From: Dromiciops gliroides
Taxonomy: Eukaryota > Chordata > Mammalia > Microbiotheria > Microbiotheriidae
Length of the DNA stretch: 64,000 nt
Direction: 5' to 3'
Assembly (NCBI RefSeq): GCF_019393635.1
Contig: NC_057867.1
Coordinates: 57,920,492-57,984,491, forward strand
Shown piece after piece: positions 53,870 to 64,000 of this stretch. The notes under the pieces were generated by a model. It had not been told where the DNA came from. It did no database searches and worked only from the letters and a program-made list of their open reading frames with translations. How positions within the stretch are numbered: the stretch's first letter is position 1; each line of letters opens with the position of its first letter. The position numbers and the translations under genes are program-made.

Positions 53870-54045
53870 ATTTGGAATCATAAAGTCCTTGGTTACAGTT
53901 CCAGTGCTGTAACTTATCACATGTGCAACTCCAATAGAGAATCCCTCTTTGGGCCTCAGTTTCCTTATAGGTAACATGAATATGTTGGCCAGGATGACAT
54001 CTGAGGTCTGTTCTACCTTTGAATCTATGAGTCTATGAAATCATC
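53870..54045 (+). repeat. tRNA/MIR-type SINE fragment
   Basis: AAGTCCTTGGTTACAGTTCC, GGGCCTCAGTTTCCTTATAG, GATGACATCTGAGGTCTG, GAATCTATGAGTCTATG. Confidence 0.72.
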
Positions 54046-54981
54046 AAAGATGTGACTGAGCGTTGAGCTTGAGTCATTTCCTGGCAGAGAATGAAGGACT
54101 TGCCCCCAGACAAGCAAGACTTCTTTTGTCGCTGCTTCTTTAATAAAAGAGCGAAGGGGTAGGATTTGGGACAAGAACTGACAGGAAAATCAGCCTCAAG
54201 AGTTTGACACTTGGATCAGTCTATCAATGAGCATTTTTAATGCTGAGACTGACTGGAACAAGTACTCAGCTAGATGCCAGAGATCCAAATAAAAGAAATG
54301 TGAATCCCTCCTCATAAGGTGTTTACATTTTAAGAGACAGCAAGTTCATAATAGAAATATATCTAGAATAAATATGAAAGGAATAAATACCAAGTAGTTC
54401 AAGCCAAGGTCATTGAAGAGGGAGAGCTGTAACAGATGAGGGAAGCAGGAAAGGCTTCACAGAGAAAGAGGGGAATCATTCCAGAATGTCAAAGATGCTT
54501 TGAGATGAAGACACTAATTTCAGATGGCCTCAATCTTTTCAATGAAAAGGTGAATACTTTGGCTGAGAAATACGGGAAAGGGAGACATGTGAGACACTTA
54601 AGAATAAAAGAATGCCTAGAAAAGCTGTTATGTGGAATGAGGGAGGGAATACATTAGGGAAAAATAAAAGCATTACTTTGCTATGGTGAGAGCCCACTTG
54701 AAGTTAGATGACATTGGATTCATAAGGTACCCAGTTAACACAATTGTGCAACTTCCTCAAGCTCCATTCAAGAGAGCACATGAGTAAGAGAAGAGTAGGT
54801 GCATAGAGTAGAGTAATATAGCACTGAAGTTTGGCAGGATATGAAGGGCAACAGGATAAGGGGGCAAGGGATTTGAGAGTATAGGACAGGATAAAGTTGA
54901 ATTGGCTGAATCTAGGGTCAAAATTAGAAAGGGAAGTGACACCACCAAACTGGATCTGAAATATCTCTCTATAAAAGAATT

Positions 54982-54984
<3 letters not shown>
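54046..54984 (+). repeat. ancient interspersed repeat, family not named
   Basis: 54270-54660 has GATGCCAGAGATCCAAATAAA, CATAAGGTGTTTACATTTTAAG, GAGGGAAGCAGGAAAGGCTTC, CATTCCAGAATGTC: dispersed-repeat text as at 38.3 kb. Flanks unidentified. Confidence 0.5.

Positions 54985-55015
<31 letters not shown>
54985..55015 (+). repeat. (CA)n microsatellite
   Basis: About 15 CA units. Confidence 0.97.
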
Positions 55016-55017
<2 letters not shown>

Positions 55018-55550
55018 TCCAATCAAAGTTTAAGTAAAAGTTTTATTATTTTGCACAAGGGATATGGCGAGGAGAAGAAGTCTGAATGTCAACTCCTAGG
55101 GAGGAACATATTTATGGCATGTTCCTTAATCAGCCAGAGTAAAGATAGTGCTTTTATTGGGTGATTGGGGGAGACTTAAAGCTGAAAAGTTACAGCTGTT
55201 GGGGAGTGGGGGTGCTTGAAACAGGAGCCATGAGGTTATCATCACTACCTGGTCCTAGTCACATAACAAGAACATCTGAGTTCCAATTAGACTCTTGCTA
55301 TAAATTTCAAGGCACCCAACTTTCTGGGTACCCATGACACATCTAATTCATTATCTGTTTGACTAACCACTATCTGGTTAATTAATTGCTTTGCTTTTCC
55401 AATTAACCATTTTTCTTTTCCAAGGGAAGAGTACCCTCTAACTGACCCAAGCAAGCTGATCAACCATGTTATTTCTCATGGTCATAGTATCCTCCTCACA
55501 GTCAGAGTGTCCCCTAATTGGACCCAGAGCCACTAGGCTGCCACTACAGG
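55016..55550 (-). mobile_element. possible LTR-like fossil, minus strand
   Basis: On minus a TGTAGTGGCAGCC start and a terminal GCAAAATAATAAAACTTTTAC (poly(A) signal) suggest an LTR, but the ends are not canonical. Confidence 0.35.
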
Positions 55551-56400
55551 AAGGAAGTGAAGTCAGAGAAGGGATAATGGCCTTTGAAATCACTGAGGAT
55601 TAGAGAGATCAGAGGTGTCTATATAGAGGAAGAATGGATTTAGGAGGGGAGATGTGGAATGATCAAAGCTTATGATCAAGCAGATTGAAGAATGTAAGAG
55701 TTTTTCATTAGGGAAGTAGAACACTTTATGGGAACTGGCAAGATAAAGGTTATGACCATCTCTATGTGTGGCTGAGGGAGAGTGAAGAAATAAGCTAGAG
55801 ATTTAAGGAGCCTGAGGATGTGGTAGGTTGGGGAGTTTGTAGGGGCATCATCATGAAAAGTGAAGTTCTCTAGTATAAGTCCAAGAGTTGAGAAAGGAGG
55901 GAGAATGACTCAGAGCCAACACAGAGCAGCCAACGTCATCTGGAATAAGTGGAAGATGTTCATATTGCAAATTTTAAAGGAGAGGCCACTGAGGGATTGT
56001 GATAATGAAGAGACTGCAATTGAGGAAAGGCATCAAGGAAAAGATTATTCCAACTCACCCTCCACTACAGGATTAGGGTAACAGACAATAGGGCAGAGGG
56101 GAGGGGCTAGAGAAGTAATGTCATCAGTGGGGCACTGTGGTCTCTGCGAGGGAAAATAGATGGAAAGAAGAAGAGTGAAAGAAGGTTAGGACAAAGACAA
56201 GTTCACTATGGAAGAGGAATCCCAGTGATCACAATAGAAGAGATAGGCAGGATTAGAGTGAGATGTGAGTGGGATAGGGTAAAGGAGGAGAGTGATGAGA
56301 GAAGTGGGGGGTGGGGGCATTAATCTTTCTCCAATGTGGCCTGTAGTTGATGCTCCTTCTATCTGTTTAGCTAACCCTGACATCCTAATGATGATAAAAA
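55551..56400 (+). repeat. purine-rich ancient repeat-like sequence
   Basis: GAAGGAAGTGAAGTCAGAG, GGGGAGTTTGTAGGGGCATC, GGCAGAGGGGAGGGGCTAG. Resembles dispersed old repeats but is not assigned. No gene. Confidence 0.35.
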
Positions 56401-57579
56401 TAACTAAAGCACAGAAACTGTCTCATTAATGACACTGACTAAATACAAATTAATGGGATGCAAAATAATTTTGTTATTCCAGGTAAATAGAAAAATCATA
56501 ACAAATCTTTGTTTTCCTTTTCCTTTATTATCTTCGATTACATATAAACACTACCTGAATGATTTGGGTGTTACATAAACATAGGCTGATGGTTGTCAAT
56601 CTTGTGAACAGTTTAACATTTTTCATCGTGCAGTACCAATGAGAGATTTCAATCATTAAGCCCAAGTAAGTGGCATAACTCTGATCACAAAGTTCACACA
56701 TGCACCTGTGGACCTCTGACAGCCTCCCGGGGCCAAGAGGGTCAAGGCCTTGCTCCTTAAAAACGCTTTCAAGGCCATCTAAAAGCTGCCTCCAACCAGC
56801 CTTTTAGCCTCATTACAAATTACTCTCCTTTACACTCCATAGTCCAATGAAAAGAAAATATTTCCCCATTCGTTGACCTCATGCCACCCATTCTTACCTC
56901 CATTCCAGTGACACACAGAGGATATGTGGTATTTTGGTTCACTGTTCCCAATTCTCAAAGCCAATTGAGAACCTAACCCTGGCCACCTTGCCTCCAACAA
57001 GCATGATATAAACAGTGGAGTGAATGAGAAAGTCACATTATCCTAATCACTGACACCTGTATTATACACATTTCTGTATACATATATAGTACACATATGT
57101 AGTGTGTACATATACATATATTTCTATATGTTCCCATATATTTATCCACACATTCAACCCTCTATATCTATATTTATATTGTATTTGAACTTAGGAAGGA
57201 CCCTGCTGGAATATCACCATTTTACATGCCCCCCCACCAAGGTTCACAATAAGTTGAACATATATAGTTCCAATATCTGTCAGTTGAAATTTTTTAACAT
57301 GATTCATGATCAGGCTCAGGGGCCATTTCCTTCATGACACATGCTGCTTGATTTCCCCAGATAGAAGTGATCTCTGCGCTCTGTATCCTCATTGTCCTAC
57401 ACCTTCTAGTCACGTCTGGGGTGAACAAGTGCAGTCACATGTACAAATATTTATAGTACAAAGGAAGCTGGATAAATGCACACAGTAGGTGCTTAATATA
57501 TATTAACTAAATATGATAACTCAAAGGCATAAATGAAAGGCAGACAGCCTTGAAAAGGAGCCAGCAATGTGTTCTGGCC
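56401..57579. other. no gene seen
   Basis: AT-rich sequence. 57060-57180 is TA/CA low complexity. 57460-57510 is an L2-tail scrap (CACAGTAGGTGCTTAATATA). Short frames lack motifs. Confidence 0.4.
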
Positions 57580-58017
57580 TAATTTCTATGGGTAGGATTT
57601 TACATCATATTTTCCATCATGCAAAGGATCTTTTGAAAATGAATCCAAACCAGTGATTTGTTTCATTTGATTTGATAGAAAATGCATTGTCTTTTTTTGC
57701 TCCTGTGCAGAGCGCTTTCCTCCTGAATCACCACTGTGAGCTACGGCTGCTGTCCTGTCACATTTTATCACCAAGCACCGCACAGAGCGCCTGACACAAG
57801 CAGCTCATCAGGGGCTACTTGGGAACAATCCCCTGAGCCATGCAATAATTCTATCTTTCTCACTCCAAAACATGTCTGGTGTACAAAAGAATCATATTTC
57901 ACATTTATAATTTGGATATTCATGTCCTCCATGGAGCGATACCTTCATCATTTCAAAACAAGGTGCACTACGGGAGCTGTCAGAGAAGATGCTGTGAATG
58001 GTAGGGCTGACGTATGA
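57580..58017. other. unique-looking block, candidate conserved non-coding element
   Basis: No repeat text. Includes GATTTGTTTCATTTGATTTG, GTGCAGAGCGCTTTCCTCC, TGTCACATTTTATCACCAAG, GAGCCATGCAATAATTC. Several CpGs are retained. The 93-codon frame at 57736-58017 has no motif. Confidence 0.33.
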
Positions 58018-58489
58018 TGTGTAGCCCCCTAAGACTCACCAGTGGATTGAATCAACCATTATATTACCTACCACGGGAAAGGAGATGATTGGGACATATT
58101 GTCCACAGGTGATTTTTCTTCTGAGGCAAAGATTTTTAAAAAATCTTTTAAAGTGCAAAAATTGCATATTTGGGTGACATTGACTATGGTCTGAAACCCC
58201 TCTGTCCTGATTTGCACCAGAATAAAAAAAAAGTTTATGCAGACAAAATCCAGATATCCTGGTAAGAAACTCTAGAAATTATGGACAGTATCCCATTACA
58301 TTTTAACTATTTGGAATAGGGGTATAAAATCATGTCCCTCCACACCCATTCTCCTCTCCACCTGCACACCCCAATTTCCTAATGAACAATCTATCTGCTA
58401 AAGGGGAAATGGACTGGGGGGTCACTAGACTGGATCTATGTGGTGACTTCCTGCTGATCACAAGTGCTCAGTTTTCCAGAAAGACTTTT
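58018..58489. other. no gene seen
   Basis: Unremarkable sequence. Confidence 0.4.
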
Positions 58490-59010
58490 GGGAATGGGAA
58501 ACACTTTCAGAAGCAAGGTTATTCTGCTCCTAGACAACTCTAGTTGTCACAAAATGTTTCCTTACATAGGATCAAAATCTACCTCTCTTAAACTTTCTCC
58601 AACTGCTTTTAGTTTTGCCCATTGGAGTCAAGCAGTAGAAGTCTAATCCCTCTTTTATATAACAGTCCTTCAAGTATTTGGGAGGGTCCTACATGACATG
58701 CCCCTGCAGACTAACTAGCTAGGTGACCTCTGAGAAGTCATTTAACCATCATGTACATCAGTTTACACACCTGTTAGGTAAGGGGGTTGCACTTGACAGG
58801 CTCTAAGGTCCCTTCTAGGCCTAAATCTATAATATTGTAATAAATTCAGTCTCATTAAAGCTTCTTATTCTCTTATCTCTGAAACTTATACATCATGGTC
58901 TCCAGTCTCTTCCCCATTCTCAATGCTCTACCCATAATACACATCCTTCCTGAAGTCTAAATGCTGAAAAATGATCCTATGGAACATTTGGATATCTGTA
59001 GGATCAGTAA
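58490..59010 (-). repeat. CR1/L3-type LINE, minus strand, split by a SINE
   Basis: CTCCAACTGCTTTTAGTTTTG, GAAGTCTAATCCCTC, AGTCCTTCAAGTATTTGGG, then after a MIR-type insertion (58705-58835) CATGGTCTCCAGTCTCTTCC and CACATCCTTCCTGAAGTC. Confidence 0.7.
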
Positions 59011-59059
59011 TTTCTTCAGGGAGGGCACTGCCTCCACCAAATACAGATCACATTGGGCA

Positions 59060-59205
59060 TCTATGACTCTCTAGCAAAGTCTTACAAGGTTTCTGGAGGC
59101 TCCAGGAGGTCATGTGAGTTGCCCAGGGTCAAAGTTAATAAGTGTCACAGGAAAGATGTGAACCCACATTTTCCTAATTCAATGGCCTGTCCTCAGCTAG
59201 GTCCC
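59060..59205 (+). repeat. MIR-type fragment
   Basis: GGAGGTCATGTGAGTTGCCC, AAGATGTGAACCCACATTTTCC. Confidence 0.55.
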
Positions 59206-59459
59206 AATTAATACCAATACTGGATCGATCCTTGAATGAATTACTTAAATTTACACTGTATATATTTCCAGTGGACTAAAACCAATTAATATATTTTACA
59301 TTATTATAACTTTGAATAGTGTGAATTCAAATCTATGTAACCACTTCATGGATTTTTTATCTGCAGTAGTTGGGGCCTAGCTCTAATCAAGTGTATTGGT
59401 TTGAGGTTGATTTGAAGTGAAAAATTCTAGAAAAATCATACACTGGAAAACATTAAAAT

Positions 59460-59690
59460 GGTTTTTCACTCATTTTTCAGTCATGTCTGCCTCTTTCTGA
59501 CCCCATTTAGGATTTTCTTGGCAAACATACTAGAGTGGTTTCTCATGTCCTCCAGATTTACAGATGAGAAAACTATGGCAAATAGAGTTAAATGACTTGC
59601 CCAGGGTCACCATAAAGTGTCTGAGGCCAGATTTGGACTCAGGAAGATGAGTCTTCCTGACTTTAGGCCCAGTACCACATAGCTGCCCAC
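59460..59690 (+). mobile_element. SINE with TTTTCAGTCATGTC head
   Basis: CATTTTTCAGTCATGTCTGC, TTTTCTTGGCAAACATACTAG, AATGACTTGCCCAGGGTCAC, CAGGAAGATGAGTCTTCC. Preceded by about 250 bp of AT-rich sequence with nothing recognised. Confidence 0.87.
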
Positions 59691-60095
59691 TAGAATGCTA
59701 AATCAACTTAAAGTGACTGTGTCCTCCAAATGAATGGATCTCCTAATAGTTTTCAGGGGCAGAGTTTCCCCATAGCCATTTGACCAGTGTTGGGGAATGG
59801 ACAGTGAAATCCCACATGTATACAAATTAGATCAAATTAATCACAATACTATAGGAAGGCACTCCAGTGATTATTGAGTGTAACCTGGACAAGAAGCAGC
59901 CCTCCATCCTCTGCCTCTCTCCTCAGTCACTTATCCCAAGATCTTCAGTTTCTTTCCCAGGACTTCATAATTCCTCTAGAATGTGTTCTCTGTTCCTTCT
60001 GGGAGCATAATTTGTTCCCATAGGAATCACCAGAAATGGACATCAGATAGTAGAAGTGACAAGGAGGGTCTCTAAGAAGGAATCCTACTAGATTT

Positions 60096-60248
60096 TCTTA
60101 AATTTTTTTTTTGCAGGTCAATGAGGGTTAAGTGACTTGCCCAGGGTCACACGGCTAGTAAGTGTCAAGTGTCTGAGGCCAGATTTGAACTCAGGTCCTC
60201 CTGAATCCAGGGCCAGTGCTTTATCCACTGTATCACCTAGATGCCCCC
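60096..60248 (-). mobile_element. marsupial tRNA-derived SINE, minus strand, with 15-bp target duplication
   Basis: On minus: GGGGGCATCTAGGTGATACAG, CACTGGCCCTGGATTCAGGAG and an A-rich tail. A perfect 15-bp direct repeat AATCCTACTAGATTT flanks it (60081-60095 and 60249-60263), so the insertion is comparatively recent. Confidence 0.95.
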
Positions 60249-60319
60249 AATCCTACTAGATTTGAAGTGAGGGGAGACTCCTAGTCAAATTTCAGTTCAC
60301 ACTCAGGATTACAAATTAG

Positions 60320-60510
60320 AAGAGGAAGGGACTGGTAGTAGGGGTCATCCAACCCAACCTCTCTGGGTCTCAGTTTCCTCCTCTGTAAAATGGGGAAGCT
60401 AGCACCTGCCACCCCACCACCACCACTACCTTATAAAGTCATTTTACAGGACACATTCTGCAAACTTAAAAGCAGTATATAAACAGGAGTTATCATCCTT
60501 ACAATTATTA
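60320..60510 (+). repeat. SINE/MIR-type fragments
   Basis: GAGGAAGGGACTGGTAGTAGG, GGTCTCAGTTTCCTCCTCTG, TAAAATGGGGAAGCTAGC, then a CACCAC run and GCAAACTTAAAAGCAGTATA. Confidence 0.65.
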
Positions 60511-60689
60511 TGCGGAACCCAGGAGGCCTCTTTGTCCTTCGAGGGTCCTGCTTCATTTCTATGGAAAAGCCTTAAACTGACTTCAAGAGCTCACAAAGTT
60601 CAGCGGGCCTCCTTCCTCTCCTCAGACACCATATTCTCTACCTTCTATTTTCCTGACACAGGACTGGCTTCCCCTTGCCTCTTCAGAAA

Positions 60690-60990
60690 GATTCTGAAGG
60701 AAGGAAGGAATGAAGGAGAGCGCGAGCCAGGGATGGAGGGCATGAGAGCAAGGAAGGGAAAGAACAAGGGAGGGGAGCTAGGGAGAGAAGGCGCGAGGGC
60801 AGCGAGGGCGCGAGGGCAGCGAGGGCGCGAGGGCAGCGAGGGCAGCGAGGGCAGCGAGGGCAGCGAGGGCGCGAGGGCGCGAGGGCGCGAGGGAACGAGG
60901 GCGCGAGGGAGGGCGGGATGAGGGGGAGAAGGAAAAGAGGTAAGGAAGGAAAAATGGAAGATAGGAAGGAAAGAAGGGAAGAATGGAGGG
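60690..60990 (+). repeat. purine-rich tract enclosing a CpG-rich minisatellite
   Basis: GGAAGGAAGGAATG and GAAGGAAAGAAGG text on both sides of the 118-bp minisatellite at 60792-60909. The 129- and 135-codon frames across it (Gly/Arg/Ser-rich or Pro/Ser/Leu-rich) are repeat artefacts. Confidence 0.92.
60792..60909 (+). repeat. CpG-rich minisatellite of 8- and 9-bp units
   Basis: Fourteen units: seven CGCGAGGG, six CAGCGAGGG and one AACGAGGG, holding 21 CpGs in 118 bp. Every unit ends in GGG with 5-6 nt loops, a G-quadruplex-capable array. Confidence 0.95.
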
Positions 60991-61094
60991 AGGGAGGAAA
61001 TAGTCCTTTCCTTCAAGAAGCTTTTATGTCCTTGCTGTAAGACTTTGAGCACATCATTTCCCCTTTCTGAGTCATGAGGAAACTCCCTCTTACA

Positions 61095-61260
61095 GAGTCT
61101 TGGCTAGGGTAGAGGTATCAACCTCGAGGTTACAAAACTCTGACAGGAATCAGATTAAAATATACTTGGGAAATATTTAACAAAATAAATAAAAAAATTT
61201 TTAAATCAAAAACAGAAAGAAAGATCCTTTCCATTCCTTCAAAAAATACTTCTTGCCTAC
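61095..61260. repeat. hAT-like DNA transposon fragment
   Basis: AGAGGTATCAACCTCGAGG, ATCAGATTAAAATATACTTGG, GAAATATTTAACAAAATAAAT resemble a mammalian hAT-derived repeat (recalled). Ends not defined. Confidence 0.5.
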
Positions 61261-62394
61261 GAGGCAGAAAGAAGAGGCATGTCCCTCCTGACCTTTCACC
61301 TTTTCTGCTAGCAGAGAAAACAATCTATGTTCTGAACCTATATTCGTGGCACTGGAAGAATCATGGGGGACTGTCCATTGACCTCAGTGGGTCACTGGAA
61401 CCTTCTCTGGTCCAGCCATATACTTCCTGAATCAGAGTTCCCCAGTCCTCCCTTCTCACAGAATATTCTCACTGCTAATTGTTACTGCAAAGTGCTTGTT
61501 TAGTGGCCCAGATCACTGCCCTGGAGACATTTGAAGGAGGATGCCTTTTAAAAAATAAATGGTTTTTCTCATCTTTGTGTACACAATCCAGTGCTATTAG
61601 CTGAGGGGGCACAGTACCTGCTCCCTCCTGGGCATATACCAAAGAGTCCAAGTCTATGCACTCTCCTTCTTTCCCCAGAGGGCATGAAGGACAAATAACA
61701 AGAAGTCAGGGACCTCCGTTCCTCTTCCATGTCAACCACAGCCCCACTTCGTCCTCTTCTCTTTTCAGCTCACACGGTTTACAATGCTTTTGCTTTTCCT
61801 TTTTGCTCTCCTTCTGTCTGGGGGTTCAAAGCCACTAGTCTGTGAAATCTCCTCTGAAATAAGCCCAACAGGACTTAGGAGAGGCATTGATGTGGAAGCC
61901 AATCACATTTTCTTTGCAGAAATGCATGTGGGGGTTGATTTTAGCTTTAGAATTGAACTTCCTATTTTCAATATATCAATGTTGTTATTTTCAAAAGTTT
62001 TACATGTTTTATCAAGCAAGAATCTCCAAAAATGTTTTACTCTGGTCCCTCACTGCGGCAAAGACACTGGGAAAGATTGTGCCAGCACAACGCAAGTTCT
62101 GGTAGGTTCTGCCAAGCTGGAAAGGCTTGGAGGATGAGCTCAAAAGTCAGTTGTTACTGAGAACCAATCTACCAAAGGTCAATGAAGCTCACTTCCAGGT
62201 CAGCCAGCTCAGGTGGGCTCTGTTTGGTCACAGCAAAATCTCCAAGGTCCCATCAGGCTCTAGATCCTATTAATTCATGCAGTCATCAACTAAGACAAAA
62301 AGAAATTGGTATGTGCATCTTGGAGGAGAATATCCAAGACAAGGAAATCATGCTTCTCTTGAGGTATCAAACTAGAAATTTTCCTGAACTTCTG
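61261..62394. other. no gene seen; mostly unique-looking
   Basis: The 117-codon frame at 61784-62137 starts with a hydrophobic run (MLLLFLFALLLSGG) that mimics a signal peptide, but the rest matches no family I know and has no exon or promoter support. Confidence 0.35.
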
Positions 62395-62850
62395 TAGATT
62401 TAGAACTAGAAGAAAGCTCAGGTCATCTAGTCCGAACCCCTTATATTCCTGATTAGAAACCTGAGGCCAGAAAAGGGGAAGGAATGTGATGCCTCCACTT
62501 CTAGCAAATTTTCCACTAGTCCTCATTTAAATATCATTGTCTGATATTTCTCTCTGTATGTACGAAAGTGTATAGGCGTATTTCATTAAGAGTTAGCCAA
62601 CTAATAACAGCAATAGCTGTCCTTCATGCAGCACCTGGAGGCTGGCAAAGTTCTTTACAAAGATTATCTCATTTGATCCTCACATCCCTGTGAGGTAAGT
62701 CTGTGGGAAATGCCAATATTATCCCTATTTTACAGTTTGGAAAGCTGAGCCTAAAAGAGGGATTACACTGAGAGGGTCTGAAGCAATATTCAAACTCAGG
62801 CCTTCCTGACTCCGAGTCCATCGTTCAGGCCACTTTGCCACCTCTTCTAT
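62395..62850 (+). repeat. two MIR-type fragments
   Basis: 62398-62505: GAACTAGAAGAAAGCTCAGG, AACCTGAGGCCAGAAAAG. 62600-62850: CACCTGGAGGCTGGCAAAG, TCTCATTTGATCCTCACATC, GGAAAGCTGAGCCTAAAAG, CAAACTCAGGCCTTCCTG. Confidence 0.75.
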
Positions 62851-63127
62851 GGGTGTCCCATAGAAACATCGTACTGGCCAAATGTGAAAGAAAAAATCCC
62901 AGGTAGAACTGGAAAGGAACTTGAGAATTCAGGATCCAAATCCATCTTCCTGACCTCTTTCTTTCCGCTTTGCACTTGGGAAAGAAAGGAAGAAGACAGG
63001 TACAACTAGCCAAAGCAAGGCCACCAACCCCAAAATCAAAATACAAATGTTTCTTGCCCAACACGACAAAACTAAGACTTGTAAAATTGATAAATGAAGA
63101 AACACTGTTACAATCAAGAGAGTCAAT

Positions 63128-63475
63128 GTCTGAACTGGAGGAGATCCTAGAAGTTACCTAATCCAACCCCCTCATCCTACAAATGAGGAAACAAAGGTCT
63201 ACTGAGGTAAAGTAACCTTCCCCAAGGGCACATTACTACTAAGCAATTCCATGGAGTGGTAGATAGGGCACAGGATTTGGAAGCAGGAAGACCTGGGTTC
63301 AAATCCTACCTCAGATACATAACAGCTGTGTGACCCTGAGCAAGCCACTTTAAAAAACACTCTGTACCTCAGTTTTTCCACCTGTAAAATGCAGGGGTTG
63401 TACTCAATAATATCTTAGGTCCATTCTAGTTCCAGATCCACATAGTAGAATGATAAATGGTAGAGCTGAGCCTTG
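63128..63475 (+). repeat. MIR-type fragment and tRNA-type SINE
   Basis: 63135-63240: AACTGGAGGAGATCCTAG, CAAATGAGGAAACAAAGG. 63245-63450: GGTAGATAGGGCACAGGATTT, GACCTGGGTTCAAATCCTACC, GCTGTGTGACCCTGAGC, TCAGTTTTTCCACCTG. Confidence 0.8.
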
Positions 63476-64000
63476 AAATGAAATCTTCTGACACCTTGTC
63501 TATGGTTCTTATTACTGCACCATTTCCTTCTCCTCCTCTGGCATTTTCTTGCTTTGCTATTTAATACTTTCAAGTCCATATTAAAAAGAATGTTTGTTGG
63601 GAATATAACTGGAGTTGTTCAATTTACATCTCTCAATAAAATGTGAAATGTGCATGGCAGTGGGTAAGGCCACACCCTTCGGGAAAGGAGACAGTCAGAA
63701 GTCACTAGGTTTTAATAATGACTGTGGGCTTTCTTCTTTAAATACTCAGGGATCTTTGCAGGTGTGGGGGTGGGGGTGATGTAGTCTGAAGCATGATGAA
63801 TTGATATAAAGGTTGACTTAGAACAAAGAAGCAGCTAGACAGGAGCTGAAGGGCACCAAGCGTACTTCTGATTCCAAATATTCACCAAGCAAACTTCTGA
63901 TCTCAGTTATGTTTCCCAAGCAAACTTCTCTGCTCAAAAGACCTTTATCTCTCAGACATGACTTTTGGATGTGAGTCAGTCTTGAGTGAGTTTTGCAAAC
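63476..64000. other. no gene seen
   Basis: AT-rich, unique-looking sequence to the window end. CCAAGCAAACTTCTGAT-type words repeat near 63880-63930 (AAGCGTACTTCTGATTCC, AAGCAAACTTCTGATCTC, AAGCAAACTTCTCTGC), about 32 bp apart. Confidence 0.4.

Noticed and set aside
60532-61052. 129- and 135-codon frames
   Set aside because: They translate the CpG minisatellite and purine tract; no domain or start context.
61784-62137. Frame with signal-peptide-like start
   Set aside because: A hydrophobic run alone is weak evidence, and the remainder matches no secreted family and lacks exon support.

Overview
The window is vertebrate nuclear DNA, and the repeats point to a marsupial. Diagnostic signs are tRNA-derived SINEs with a GGCAGCTAGGTGGCACAGTGG head, SINEs with a GTTGTTCAGTC-type head joined to a MIR/CORE-like body, many MIR-type SINEs, L1 3' ends of the kind recalled from opossum-like genomes, and much old L2 and CR1/L3 LINE sequence. 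I cannot name the species. All repeat names rest on recognition by eye, without a library search.

Layout. From 1 to about 45 kb I see no convincing protein-coding gene. The sequence is a layered set of SINEs, L2, CR1/L3 and L1 pieces, three small hAT-like DNA elements, at least two solo-LTR-like fossils (about 10.1-10.6 and 13.4-13.8 kb), microsatellites, a 7SL RNA retropseudogene fused to a SINE-like tail (20.5 kb), a pair of perfect AT-rich palindromes (18.0 kb) and a 480-bp polypurine tract (29.3-29.8 kb). A few stretches look like unique sequence and could be conserved non-coding elements (14.5, 19.8-20.1, 37.25-37.9 and 57.6-58.0 kb).

The one clear gene is a single-exon, full-length RAB2A-like small GTPase at 47322-47960, an intact retrogene of 212 codons. 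About 0.9-1.0 kb upstream lies a compact promoter-like cluster: a near-consensus RFX X-box (46309), a CRE-like site (46382) and a GC box (46393). A possible 5' UTR exon and intron connect it to the coding exon, and a poly(A) signal sits 78 bp after the stop. This retrogene with an acquired promoter is the most interesting locus here. The motif set suggests expression in testis or ciliated cells, which is inference.

From 45.8 to 55.5 kb the retrogene is surrounded by LTR-type fossils. The best defined is a broken class I (gammaretrovirus-like) ERV at 50164-52475. It has a 4-bp target duplication, a 621-bp 5' LTR, a lysine-type primer binding site, a gag-like region and only a short 3' LTR remnant. 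From 55 to 64 kb the sequence returns to SINE/LINE debris, with a CpG-rich, G-quadruplex-prone minisatellite at 60792-60909.
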